From contig NIOE01000011.1 of NCBI GenBank assembly GCA_002205125.1, positions 186,001 to 250,000 of the forward strand: a stretch of 64,000 bases of DNA, written 5' to 3'. The notes beneath the pieces were generated by a model. It was not told the DNA's origin, made no database searches, and saw only the letters and a list, made by a program, of their open reading frames with translations. Made by a program: the position numbers and the translations under genes. The stretch comes from Roseateles noduli (lineage in GTDB: Bacteria; Pseudomonadota; Gammaproteobacteria; Burkholderiales; Burkholderiaceae_C). Below, in pieces: positions 1-8,151 of the stretch (position 1 is its first letter; every line of letters begins with the position of its first letter).

Positions 1-80
1 CGACGGCCATCGGCGTCACGTGGCTCTCCGGCTTCCAGTTCGAGATCAAGGTCATCGCGAAGCTGCCGGAAGCGGGGTGA
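1..80 (+). CDS. C-terminal fragment of a RidA/YjgF-like protein
   Basis: The frame from base 3 to the TGA at 78-80 encodes 25 residues ending in VTWLSGFQFEIKVIAKLPEAG, and its 5' part lies outside the window. The GVxWL...FEIKVIA pattern resembles the last beta strand of Rid-family (YjgF/YER057c) proteins, which hydrolyse reactive enamine/imine intermediates. The assignment rests on this tail only, so the family is tentative. The last 15 bases before the stop are repeated almost at once at 87-101. Confidence 0.4.
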   Translation, partial: TAIGVTWLSGFQFEIKVIAKLPEAG

Positions 81-113
81 CCTCAGGCTGCCGGAAGCGG
101 GCTGAGAGACACT

Positions 114-130
114 GGGGCAACGACTGCCCC
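114..130. other. Small perfect hairpin before the acetyltransferase gene
   Basis: GGGGCA (114-119) and TGCCCC (125-130) form a perfect 6-bp stem with a 5-base loop. It ends 13 bases before the ATG at 144, so it could end the upstream transcript or affect access to the start site. There is no T-run, so a terminator role is uncertain. Confidence 0.3.
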
Positions 131-143
131 CGTGGATCCTCCG

Positions 144-638
144 ATGACCAGCTCCGCACGACGCCTTGCCCGCGCTGAAGACCTCGAACCGGTCTTCGCG
201 ATCTACTCGCATCCCAAGGTCCATCCCTACCTGACCTACGAGCCGATGGACCTGGCGTCCTTCGTGCCGATCTTCGAGGAGCTCGTGCGCAGCGGCGCCT
301 TCTGGATCTGGGAAGTGGACGGCGAGATCGCCGGCTTCTACCGCGCGACGCGGTATCCGGGTCGCGTGAGCCACGTGCTCCTGCTGGGCACGCTGGCGGT
401 CGATCCCCGCCGCCACGGCCAGGGCGTCGGCCGCGCCATGATCGACGACGCCCTGCGCCACTTCCGCGACGCCGGCATCCGCCGTGTCGAGCTCTACGCC
501 GAGACTGACAACGACCAGGCGCTGGCGTTCTACAAGCGGCTCGGCTTCGTGGTGGAAGGGACGCTCCGCGACTTCTACAAGCGCGCCGAACAGGCGCACT
601 ATGTCGACGAGCATGTGCTGGGGTTGCTGCTGGTTTGA
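144..638 (+). CDS. GNAT-family N-acetyltransferase
   Basis: This 164-residue protein has the length and order of a single-domain GNAT enzyme, which moves an acetyl group from acetyl-CoA to an amine. Motif A is visible as LAVDPRRHGQGVGRAMI (acetyl-CoA pyrophosphate loop, pattern R-x-x-G-x-G) and motif B as QALAFYKRLGFVVEGTLRDF. I chose the ATG at 144; a GTG at 132 adds only four residues. Neither start has a strong Shine-Dalgarno sequence. The substrate cannot be read from the sequence. The next ORF begins shortly after the stop. Confidence 0.85.
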   Translation: MTSSARRLARAEDLEPVFAIYSHPKVHPYLTYEPMDLASFVPIFEELVRSGAFWIWEVDGEIAGFYRATRYPGRVSHVLLLGTLAVDPRRHGQGVGRAMIDDALRHFRDAGIRRVELYAETDNDQALAFYKRLGFVVEGTLRDFYKRAEQAHYVDEHVLGLLLV

Positions 639-688
639 AGCTTCACGACACCCCTGGAGAATGCAAACGCGCATTTCAGGGAGGTCGC

Positions 689-1321
689 TTGGTTGATTTC
701 ACAAAGGACTACACGCCGATCATCCGTGAGGGGATGAATCGCGCATGCAAGGAATTCTCGGAAGCAGTCCTGCCTGGCGGATTCAAGAAGACGAGGAGCC
801 GGGTCTGGACGCGTCAACGGACGCATGCCATCGAGTTCATCCATTTCTTCCGCAGCGGAAGCAGCTATGGGAAGGCCTCGACCGGCAGCGTGAGGATCCG
901 CGTCCACTGGGGCATCCGCGTCCTCAACTCCGGTTTGGACTTCATGCACCTGAACGGCCCCAGCAGTGGCGACGGCCAGCTCTTCGGACTGCGATTCCAT
1001 CTCCGGTTCAACGCAGAGACCGGCAGCACCTACGAGCGCTGCATGGCCGACCTCTCCCGCCTCGTGGAGGAGCACATCGAGCCCTGGTTCCAGAAGTTCT
1101 CGGACCCGCTGGTTCTGTTCAGCGATCCATCATCGCCGCTGAACGCGGAGGAGAAGGACGCGTTGGAGGCCGCGCTCTACGGTCAACCGGACCCAGCGCG
1201 CATCGCGGCTTCGCTCAAGCTCATGGGCATCAAAAAGCATGTGCCGCTCTTACCTGCATCGTCAGCTACCGCGATACCCAACGAGGAGCAAACGACCATA
1301 CCGCCCGGGGAAGCACCTTGA
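689..1321 (+). CDS. DUF4304-like hypothetical protein
   Basis: The frame encodes about 210 residues. The N-terminal pattern, a short amphipathic helix followed by GGFKKTRSRVWTRQR and strands ending in IEFIHFF, resembles DUF4304 proteins, which have no known function. I chose the TTG at 689 because GGGAGG lies at 679-684 and the resulting N terminus fits the family. The frame stays open upstream to a TTG at 635 that overlaps the stop of the acetyltransferase, so the start is not certain. The gene ends in TTGA, overlapping the start of the next small gene, which suggests coupled translation. Confidence 0.6.
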   Translation: MVDFTKDYTPIIREGMNRACKEFSEAVLPGGFKKTRSRVWTRQRTHAIEFIHFFRSGSSYGKASTGSVRIRVHWGIRVLNSGLDFMHLNGPSSGDGQLFGLRFHLRFNAETGSTYERCMADLSRLVEEHIEPWFQKFSDPLVLFSDPSSPLNAEEKDALEAALYGQPDPARIAASLKLMGIKKHVPLLPASSATAIPNEEQTTIPPGEAP

Positions 1322-1542
1322 AACGAAGACGCTACTTCGAACCCACGCTCTTCGCCATCTCGGGCGTCGTGGCGTTGATTCTGCTGGTGCATGTCCCCAT
1401 TCTGGCGATGGCGTTGCGACGATCATTCCTGGCCTTCTTCTACTTCCCGGTGGTGTTTGTATCGTCGGTCTGGTTCTACGGCGTCTGTGACCGCTTCGCC
1501 TGCCGCTTTCGAGGCTACTCCTACCATGGAGACGAGCACTGA
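1318..1542 (+). CDS. Small two-helix membrane protein
   Basis: A TTG at 1318 overlaps the TGA of the preceding gene (TTGA) and has GGGGA about seven bases upstream. The 74-residue product starts with a basic KRRR stretch, then has two hydrophobic segments (roughly residues 10-30 and 37-55) and a polar tail ending HGDEH. No family was recognised. The overlap and inner-membrane topology suggest co-expression with the DUF4304-like protein. Confidence 0.5.
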   Translation: MKRRRYFEPTLFAISGVVALILLVHVPILAMALRRSFLAFFYFPVVFVSSVWFYGVCDRFACRFRGYSYHGDEH

Positions 1543-1715
1543 TTGACCGTCTCCGGCGCGGATACGTCACCGAAGGGACGTCCCGCCACCCTCAAGTCGG
1601 CGGTTCCCTGGACACTTCGTGCCGTTTACCGCGAGTTCCGGAAACGCGGTCGAGGTGAGCGGCCTGGTGGCTCTAAGCTGACGGGCCATCACCCAGGCAA
1701 GTCTCAGCAGGTCCC

Positions 1716-2108
1716 ATGCTTCGTCGAATCCTCTACATCAGCACCATCGCGCCGGGCGTGACCGACGAGGTACTGAAGCAGATCGTCGCCAAGGCGCGGA
1801 TGAACAACCGCCGTCTCGACGTCACCGGCGTCCTGGCCCTCGCACCCGGGCTGTTCGCGCAAGTGCTCGAAGGCACCTCCGAGGCCGTCGAAGCGACCCT
1901 GCAGCGCATTCAAGCCGACAGTCGCCACGCCGATGTCCGGCTCATCCTCGACGAGTCGGCGATGCTGCGCCATTTCGACCGCTGGAGCATGGAGCTCCTC
2001 GTCGACGACGAGTCTGCGCGCCTCACCGTCGAAGCCCGGGAGGGCCGCGCCGACGCGAGCGCGCTGCTGGAGCGGCTGCGGCGTCAGCATGCGGAAGATC
2101 CTCGCTGA
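1716..2108 (+). CDS. BLUF-domain blue-light photoreceptor
   Basis: The 130-residue protein is almost entirely one BLUF domain, a flavin-binding blue-light sensor. The conserved landmarks are present: Tyr7 in RRILYIS, Asn31 in the first helix, TGVL, and FAQVLEG with the flavin-contacting Gln49, then Trp90 and Met92 in the last strand. About 35 helical residues follow, as in short stand-alone BLUF proteins that signal through protein contacts. There is no EAL or other output domain, and no obvious partner gene lies next to it. Confidence 0.85.
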   Translation: MLRRILYISTIAPGVTDEVLKQIVAKARMNNRRLDVTGVLALAPGLFAQVLEGTSEAVEATLQRIQADSRHADVRLILDESAMLRHFDRWSMELLVDDESARLTVEAREGRADASALLERLRRQHAEDPR

Positions 2109-2231
2109 ATGACTTGAAATCGGCGCCCGGATCCGTAGATGGCGGACTGAGCAACCCTGCCGAGAGTCGATGTGTCGCCTGGAAGCCGACAAGACCCCCG
2201 ACCCGCTCGGCGCTTCAGTCGGAGAGTTCCC

Positions 2232-2441
2232 ATGCGCCACGACGACACCCTCTATCTGCGCTGGCTGCAAGCCGAGTCGCGCTGCCGTTCCATGTCTCAT
2301 CAGCTCTACATGCTGATGAACGCGGGAGGCCGGCCGCCCGACCATCTGCTCGATGAGTTCCAGTGCGCCATCGACAACGCACACGCCTCGTCGAGCGGCT
2401 ATCTGAGCCACCTCCGAGAGGTCGTGCAGCACGCCGGCTAG
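2232..2441 (+). CDS. Small hypothetical protein, 69 residues
   Basis: An ATG at 2232 lies five bases after GGAGAG (2221-2226). The product is mostly helical in composition with several charged residues and no signal peptide or membrane segment. I do not recognise a family. The ribosome-binding site and codon pattern favour a real gene, but its function is unknown. Confidence 0.5.
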   Translation: MRHDDTLYLRWLQAESRCRSMSHQLYMLMNAGGRPPDHLLDEFQCAIDNAHASSSGYLSHLREVVQHAG

Positions 2442-2503
2442 CTCGGGGAAGCGCGTCTTCCCGCCGGGATTTACAGTCCCCGCTTCAACGCCGGGAAGAC
2501 CAG

Positions 2504-3700
2504 ATGACGGATAGCCCCTTCGACGCCCTCCACGCCTCCTTGCGCGCCGAGGTCGACCAGCAGTTCCTGCCCAATGTGGCGACCGCGCTGCTGCGCGGAC
2601 GCACGGTGGTGGATCGGTTCTGCTACGGCGCCGCCGACCGCGAGGCCGGCATCGCGCTGCGCGAGGACCATATCTTCCGGATGTTCTCCAGCACCAAGCT
2701 GATCACGGCCTGTGCCGTCCTGCTGCTCGTGGAGCGGGGTCGGCTCGGTCTGGACGATCCTGTCGACCGCCATCTTCCTGAACTCGCCAACCGTCGCGTC
2801 CTGCGCCCCGGCGCTCGCGACCTGTCGGACACCGAGCCCGCCCGGACCGCGATCACCGCACGCCATCTGCTGACGCACACCTCGGGCCTCACCTATGGCG
2901 TCTTCGATCCCGGCTCGCCGATGTACGACGCCTACAACCAGGCCCGCGTCCTCGACCACCGCCGCGATCTGGCGGGGATGATGAAGGCGTTGCAGGACCT
3001 GCCGCTGATCTTCCATCCGGGCACGCAGTGGGAGTACTCGGTGTCCATGGACGTGCTGGGACGACTGGTGGAAGTGGTGAGCGGCGAGCGCTTCGGCGAG
3101 TTCCTGGCCCGGCACATCTTCGAGCCGCTCGGCATGGTGGACACGGACTTCTGGGTGCCGCCTTCGAAGCGCGAACGGCTGACGGTCCTCTACGAGGGCG
3201 CGGACTTCAACGACCCCGACAAGCCCGGCCTGCCGCGCGTCGACGAGAAGCCCTATCCCGGCGCCTATGTCCAGCGCGCGCCGCTGGAGTCGGGTGGCGG
3301 CGGACTCGTGAGCACGCTCGACGACTCCATCCGCCTGATCCAGAGCCTGATCCCCGGCGGTCCGACGCTGCTCAAGCCCGCCACGATCGAGATGATGTTC
3401 AGCAACCAGCTCGCACCTGGGCTGCATGTGCGCTTCGACGATGCACCGCCGACGCCGGGGCGGCTGTTCGGTCTGGGCTCGGCGGTTCGCGCCTTTGCCG
3501 ATCGGGGCGAGCCGCCCGAAGCGGCCGGTGAAGTCGGCTGGGGCGGCCTCGCGGGCACGCTGTGGTGGATCAATCCGCGCCTGAACGTCGCGGCGGTGCT
3601 GCTGACGCAGCGCTACTTCGGATACGCCCACCCGTATGGACTGAGGTTCAAGCGGACGGCGTATCAGGCGTTGATGACTCAAAGAGGAACCCACGCATGA
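2504..3700 (+). CDS. Serine hydrolase of the beta-lactamase/esterase EstB type
   Basis: This 398-residue protein has the class C beta-lactamase fold: the nucleophile motif SSTK (Ser62-x-x-Lys65), the YSV triad around Tyr178, and a glycine-rich GWGGLAG near the C terminus in place of the usual KTG. That pattern is typical of EstB-like esterases and amidases rather than true beta-lactamases. No signal peptide is present, so it is probably cytoplasmic. The start at 2504 follows GGGAAGAC. It ends in ATGA, overlapping the next gene. Confidence 0.8.
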   Translation: MTDSPFDALHASLRAEVDQQFLPNVATALLRGRTVVDRFCYGAADREAGIALREDHIFRMFSSTKLITACAVLLLVERGRLGLDDPVDRHLPELANRRVLRPGARDLSDTEPARTAITARHLLTHTSGLTYGVFDPGSPMYDAYNQARVLDHRRDLAGMMKALQDLPLIFHPGTQWEYSVSMDVLGRLVEVVSGERFGEFLARHIFEPLGMVDTDFWVPPSKRERLTVLYEGADFNDPDKPGLPRVDEKPYPGAYVQRAPLESGGGGLVSTLDDSIRLIQSLIPGGPTLLKPATIEMMFSNQLAPGLHVRFDDAPPTPGRLFGLGSAVRAFADRGEPPEAAGEVGWGGLAGTLWWINPRLNVAAVLLTQRYFGYAHPYGLRFKRTAYQALMTQRGTHA

Positions 3701-4047
3701 ATGCACAGGAGTTCGTCGCCAACTGGGCCGCTGAGAAGGCCTCGTTGCTGGAGACCTATTTCGAGCGCGCCCCGTCAGCAGATCGTCAGACCGATGTCGG
3801 ACTCAAGATCGCCGAGATGGGCCTGACCGAAGATCAGCGCGAGCAGTTGCGGGCGGTGGTAAACGGAATCCTGGTCGACACGATGTACACCTTGCTGCTG
3901 GGCTTGGACGGCAGTGCAAGCATCGGCGGGGTTCAACACGCCTACAGCGTCCTCGATGAAAAGGGCCGCGCGATCTCGCGCAGCGGTGAGCTTGAGGCCG
4001 AAGCGTACAAACAGTTCCACGAAGCGCCGGGAGACGGAGCGCGGTGA
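3697..4047 (+). CDS. Hypothetical protein coupled to the serine hydrolase
   Basis: The ATG at 3697 overlaps the TGA of the hydrolase gene and has AAAGAGG upstream, so the two genes are almost certainly translated together. The 116-residue product is acidic and mainly helical, without signal peptide or membrane segment. I do not recognise the family. Confidence 0.65.
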   Translation: MNAQEFVANWAAEKASLLETYFERAPSADRQTDVGLKIAEMGLTEDQREQLRAVVNGILVDTMYTLLLGLDGSASIGGVQHAYSVLDEKGRAISRSGELEAEAYKQFHEAPGDGAR

Positions 4048-4060
4048 GCGCCGCGCCGGC

Positions 4061-4423
4061 TCACCCCGCGATGACCGCCTTCGCATAGGTCTCGCGCTGG
4101 ATCTCCACGATCTCGACGGACACCTGGATGTGGAGTTCCGACGTGGCGGGGATATTGGACACCAGCGCCTTCAAGGCGATCGCGCCCATCTCGCGGCGCG
4201 TTTCGTCGCTGCGCCCGGTGAGCACGGACAAGGTGCCGGCCACGAACGCGCGTCCGCGCGCTTCCACGCCGACGAGGAACTGCTCCGCCTGGAACGCCCG
4301 GCTCTTGATGTCGATTTCCTCGAAGTGGCCCGACGCCGCGAGGGCTGCGTTCACCGCGGTGAGGCAGCGATTCACGTCGAGGTCGGACAGGTTGGCGCTG
4401 TGGTGCAGGATGAAGTGAGGCAA
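4061..4423 (-). CDS. 5-carboxymethyl-2-hydroxymuconate isomerase-like protein
   Basis: The frame encodes a 120-residue protein beginning (M)PHFILHHSANLSDLDV. CHMI-type isomerases of the tautomerase superfamily act in aromatic (homoprotocatechuate) breakdown and use the amino-terminal proline exposed after Met removal as the catalytic base. I therefore chose the TTG at 4423, which places Pro second and has GGAG about seven bases upstream. A longer frame from 4483 would bury this proline. Later landmarks such as GRAFVAG and the C-terminal LHIQVSVEI strand fit. No other aromatic-degradation genes are nearby. Confidence 0.75.
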   Translation of the reverse strand: MPHFILHHSANLSDLDVNRCLTAVNAALAASGHFEEIDIKSRAFQAEQFLVGVEARGRAFVAGTLSVLTGRSDETRREMGAIALKALVSNIPATSELHIQVSVEIVEIQRETYAKAVIAG

Positions 4424-4562
4424 CGCGGAACTCCAGAATTTCCGACATGGTAGGCCGAGCTGGGCGGGAACGCCGTTCCGCACTCACAAGACCTGCCCAC
4501 GGATCAAGCATCCGCGCTCTGCATCCGTTCGTGCATGGCCGTGCGCAGTAGCATCACGACCC

Positions 4563-4886
4563 ATGATCTACCTCGCGATCACCGCGACGGGCCTGAGCCG
4601 GGCTCTCGAGCGCGCCCAGGACGACGACTTCATCTGGTGCGGAAGCGATGCCATCACGCATGCCGAGTTCGCGGCCAATGCGCCACGCAACGTCACCCGA
4701 TTTGCCTACTCGATCGCGGAACCTGGGCGCCTTGACGACGCGCTCAACACGATCGAAGAGCACCACCCCTCCGAGACGGTCTGGATCGAGCAGGTGACGC
4801 CGCACCCGCGCGGGAGCCCAGATGCACCCGGCCGCATCGACCAGAGACCAATGAGCGATCATTGGACTGTCCGCCCGTTCACATGA
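4563..4886 (+). CDS. Hypothetical protein coupled to hemolysin III
   Basis: The 107-residue frame starts at an ATG and ends in an ATGA that overlaps the likely start of the hemolysin III gene, which supports its being real. It has no membrane segments or recognisable domain; the middle (DFIWCGSDAITHAEFAAN) looks like a globular alpha/beta fold. Function unknown. Confidence 0.5.
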   Translation: MIYLAITATGLSRALERAQDDDFIWCGSDAITHAEFAANAPRNVTRFAYSIAEPGRLDDALNTIEEHHPSETVWIEQVTPHPRGSPDAPGRIDQRPMSDHWTVRPFT

Positions 4887-5566
4887 CCTGCCTCATGACC
4901 GCTCGTTCCCTCCTCGTCGACCGCCCGCAGACCCTGGGCGAAGAGATCGCCAACGCCATCAGCCACGGGCTGGGCGCCTTGCTGGCCATTGCCGCGCTGC
5001 CGATCCTCGTGATCCGCGCGATGAACCACGGCGAGACGGCGGACGTCGCGGCCGCCGCCATCTTCGCGTCCACCGGCATCCTGCTGTACGGCATCTCCAC
5101 GCTGTACCACGCCCTGCCCGCCAAGCTGGCCAACGGCCGCCTGAAGGCCTGGCTGATGCGCCTGGACCACGCCGCCATCTACGTCTTCATCGCCGGCAGC
5201 TACACGCCCTTCACGCTGGGCGTGCTGCATTCCGGGCCGGGCGTGACGCTCCTGATCGCCGTCTGGGCCGCGGCCGCCTTCGGCGTCACGATCAAGCTGC
5301 TGAACCGGCTGCGCCATCCGCTGGTGTCGACGGCGCTCTACCTCGCCATGGGCTGGGTCGTCGTCTTCGCCATCGGACCGCTGATCGAGCGCACCCCGGG
5401 GCCGGGTCTTGCGCTGCTGGTCGCCGGCGGCCTCAGCTACACGCTGGGCGCCGTCGTCTTCCTGCTCGACAACAAGGTGCGCTATGCCCACTTCGTCTGG
5501 CATCTGTTCGTGCTGGGCGGCAGCGTCTGCCACTTCTTCGCGGCGCTGTTCTATGCCTATGCGTAA
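4883..5566 (+). CDS. trhA: Hemolysin III family (PAQR-like) membrane protein
   Basis: The 227-residue protein has about seven membrane segments and the family's conserved metal-site motifs: EEIANAISHGLG at the N terminus, STLYHA, DHAAIYVFIAGSYTPF in the middle, and HFVWHLFVLGGSVCHFF at the end. In bacteria this family (TrhA/YqfA) has been linked to membrane energetics and fatty-acid composition; the hemolysin name is historical. The ATG at 4883 is preferred because it overlaps the stop of the upstream gene as ATGA; ATG at 4895 and TTG at 4862 are alternatives. Confidence 0.85.
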   Translation: MTCLMTARSLLVDRPQTLGEEIANAISHGLGALLAIAALPILVIRAMNHGETADVAAAAIFASTGILLYGISTLYHALPAKLANGRLKAWLMRLDHAAIYVFIAGSYTPFTLGVLHSGPGVTLLIAVWAAAAFGVTIKLLNRLRHPLVSTALYLAMGWVVVFAIGPLIERTPGPGLALLVAGGLSYTLGAVVFLLDNKVRYAHFVWHLFVLGGSVCHFFAALFYAYA

Positions 5567-5626
5567 GAGCGTGAACCGTTGACGCAGCCAACGGATCGAT
5601 GCCGACCGGCCAGCGGTACCGGACGC

Positions 5627-8113
5627 TCACGGCAGCGTCGCCCGGATCAGCTGATGATCCGACATCAACACCAGCTGCTTGATCCCCACGGCATTGAACG
5701 CCCAGTTGCTGTCGCCGCCTAGGCGCGGATCGCTGCCGAAGGTGAGCCGGGTTCCCAGAGGCACCAGCACCGTCAGCGCGCCGGTGGCGGGATCCAGGCT
5801 CGCAAGATCGCCCCCTTCGGAAATCACGTAGATGTTCCCCGCAGGATCGACCGTCAACCGACGGACCTTCGCGGGCAGCGAGCTGACGGTCCCGTCCGGC
5901 GCGACGCGGCGCACCGTGGGCGTCTCGTTCCTGCCGCCGTCGAGCAGCCACAGCGAGCCGTCCGGCGCCAGCGACAGGTCGAGCGGCATCGTGAACCGCG
6001 CCGTCGCGCGCGGTCCGTCGATCGCGGCCTTCTGGCCCATCACGCCGGCATAGGTCGTGACGTTGCCGGCCGGGTCGATCCGCCGGATGGCGTAGTTCAT
6101 CGAATCGGACGCGTACAGGTCGCCATTCGCCGCGCGGGCAAGACCTGTCACGTTGGTGAAGCGCGCGGTCGACCCGGGGCCGTCCACCGCGCCCTGCCCT
6201 TGTCCCGAGGAATCGCCAAAGAGCGAAGGCGTGCCCGCGATGGTCCGCACCGTGCGGGTCGCGTCGACGGCGCGGATGGTCGACACGTCGGAGAAGTAGA
6301 TCACCCCGGCCGGATCGACCACGACCGCCTGGCTCGCGTTCAATACGTCGGCGACGGTGCCCGTGCCGTCGAAGCTGCCGACGCCGATCAACCCCGCGAT
6401 GGGCGAGACGGCCCCGCCAGGCGCGATGCGGCGCAGCGAGGCCGTCGAGCCGACGACCAGGCTCCCGTCGGGCGCCCCCGCGACGGCGACCGCGCGGCTG
6501 AAGTGGCTCAGCCCGCCATCGAGCGCGTCCTCGGGGAACCAGGCGAACGGCAGCTGCGCGAGCACGCCGGTGCCCGCCGTCATGCCGTTGAACCCGAACG
6601 GATGCGCGATGGCCAGCGTGGTGACCAGGCCGCTCGCATCGATGCGACGCACCGCCCCCAGGAAGAGGTTGGTCTCCGTGAGGATCAGTCCGCCGTCCGG
6701 CGTCGGCACCAGACCACCGCCGTTCATGGCCGTCTCGACGGTGGCCACGCCTTTGGGCCCATCCCGCGGCACGGTCGCCGCGGTCGTTCCCGCCAGCGTG
6801 GTGACGACGCCGGTGCCGGTGTCGATCTTGCGTACCAGGCCGGCGCTGTCGCGGACGTACAGCGTGGTTCCCGACACGGCCATCTGCTCGGGCACCACGA
6901 TGACGGCCGCGGTCCCCGTGCCGTCCATGTCGGGAATGATCGTGCCGGTGCCGCGACCGGCCAGCGTCTGGACCGCGCCGGCGGCGTTGCCGTTGCGCAG
7001 GATGCGCCGGACGCGCCCATCCGAACCGGAGACGTAGACGACGCCGTCCGCGCCGACCGCAAGACCGGTGGGGTAGCTGAACTTCGACCCCAGGGCGGGG
7101 CCGTCGATGTAGCCGGACTCCCCCGTCGTGCCGGCGTAGGTCGTCACGGCGCCGGACGTCGTGACGCGGCGGACCACCTGGTTGCCGCGGTCCGCGACGT
7201 AAAGATCCCCGTCCGGACCGATGCCGATGGCGCTCGGGAAGTAGAACCGCGCCGCACTGCCGTTGCCGTCGACGCCGCCCGACTGGCCTCGCGAGCCGGC
7301 GATCGTCGTCACCGTGCCGTCGGTGGTGATGCGACGGATCACGTTGCTGGATCGCTCCGTCACGTAGAGACTGCCCGACGCGTCGACCGCGATGCCGTAC
7401 GGATCCGCGAACCCGGCGGCCGTGCCGACGCCGTCGACCGACGCGCCGGTCAGATCGCCGACCGAGCCGGCAACCGGCGTGATGGACGACAGGTCCGCCG
7501 ACAGTCGCAGCACGGCGTTGCCCGAGACGAAGGCGTAGCTGCCTGAGCCCTCCCGGACGATGCCCCGCGAGAACGCGAGCGGCGCCTGGTACCGCAGACC
7601 GGTCACCGCGATGGGCGCCAGCACGCTGGCCACCGGGTTGCTCACGGCCAGCGTGGCCGTCGCGCTGGTGGTCGCGCTCTCGCCGCCGCAGTCCAGCGCG
7701 GCGCGGAACTTCGCGCCGTTGTCCGCGATGGCGCTGGTGAGCGCGTAGCCCGGCGTCGTCGCCGAGGCGATCGCGACGAAGGCACCGTCGGCGCCGGTGT
7801 TGCGCTGCCACTGGACGTTGAGCGTGCCGGCGCTGCAGGTCCCCGCGACAGCGAAGCTCGCCTGCGCGCCCGCGATGACGGCGGCATCGGCGGGCTGCTG
7901 GGTGATGGTCAGCACCGGCGGGGTGACCACCGGTGGCGTCACGACGGGCGGTGTGACGACGGGCGGCGTCACCACGGGCGGCGCGGTCGGCGCCGCGCCG
8001 TCGGGCGACACCGGATCGTTGCCGCCGCCGCACGCGACGAGGAGCACGCAAAAAACGGCGACGACGACGGCATGCAGCCCCCGTTCCACCGGGAACCGGT
8101 CAACACTGGACAT
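5627..8113 (-). CDS. NHL-repeat beta-propeller lipoprotein (copy 2)
   Basis: The 828-residue protein begins with a type II signal peptide ending LLVACGGG, so it is probably a lipoprotein. A proline spacer of PPVVT repeats follows, then an Ig-like domain (TITQQPADAAV...NVQWQRN...CGGESATTS). The rest is a long series of NHL-type blades with repeating VYVSGSDGRVRRI, DLYVADRGNQVVRRV and TYAG motifs, as in extracellular binding propellers. The ATG at 8113 is supported by GCGGAG five bases upstream. It lies only 38 bases after the stop of a paralogue of almost the same length, forming a tandem pair. Ligand unknown. Confidence 0.85.
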   Translation of the reverse strand: MSSVDRFPVERGLHAVVVAVFCVLLVACGGGNDPVSPDGAAPTAPPVVTPPVVTPPVVTPPVVTPPVLTITQQPADAAVIAGAQASFAVAGTCSAGTLNVQWQRNTGADGAFVAIASATTPGYALTSAIADNGAKFRAALDCGGESATTSATATLAVSNPVASVLAPIAVTGLRYQAPLAFSRGIVREGSGSYAFVSGNAVLRLSADLSSITPVAGSVGDLTGASVDGVGTAAGFADPYGIAVDASGSLYVTERSSNVIRRITTDGTVTTIAGSRGQSGGVDGNGSAARFYFPSAIGIGPDGDLYVADRGNQVVRRVTTSGAVTTYAGTTGESGYIDGPALGSKFSYPTGLAVGADGVVYVSGSDGRVRRILRNGNAAGAVQTLAGRGTGTIIPDMDGTGTAAVIVVPEQMAVSGTTLYVRDSAGLVRKIDTGTGVVTTLAGTTAATVPRDGPKGVATVETAMNGGGLVPTPDGGLILTETNLFLGAVRRIDASGLVTTLAIAHPFGFNGMTAGTGVLAQLPFAWFPEDALDGGLSHFSRAVAVAGAPDGSLVVGSTASLRRIAPGGAVSPIAGLIGVGSFDGTGTVADVLNASQAVVVDPAGVIYFSDVSTIRAVDATRTVRTIAGTPSLFGDSSGQGQGAVDGPGSTARFTNVTGLARAANGDLYASDSMNYAIRRIDPAGNVTTYAGVMGQKAAIDGPRATARFTMPLDLSLAPDGSLWLLDGGRNETPTVRRVAPDGTVSSLPAKVRRLTVDPAGNIYVISEGGDLASLDPATGALTVLVPLGTRLTFGSDPRLGGDSNWAFNAVGIKQLVLMSDHQLIRATLP
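7917..7984. repeat. 15-bp tandem repeat encoding the PPVVT spacer, copy 2
   Basis: Several imperfect copies of a 15-base unit around GGCGTCACGACGGGC encode a PPVVT linker between the lipid anchor and the Ig-like domain. Because the unit is a multiple of three, gain or loss of copies changes linker length without a frameshift. Confidence 0.75.
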
Positions 8114-8151
8114 GGAAACTCCGCAATGAAGGAGAGGGTGAGCAGGAGTGC

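Noticed and set aside
1543-1715. Possible small gene in the gap before the BLUF gene
   Set aside because: The open frame lacks a ribosome site and has no protein-like pattern.
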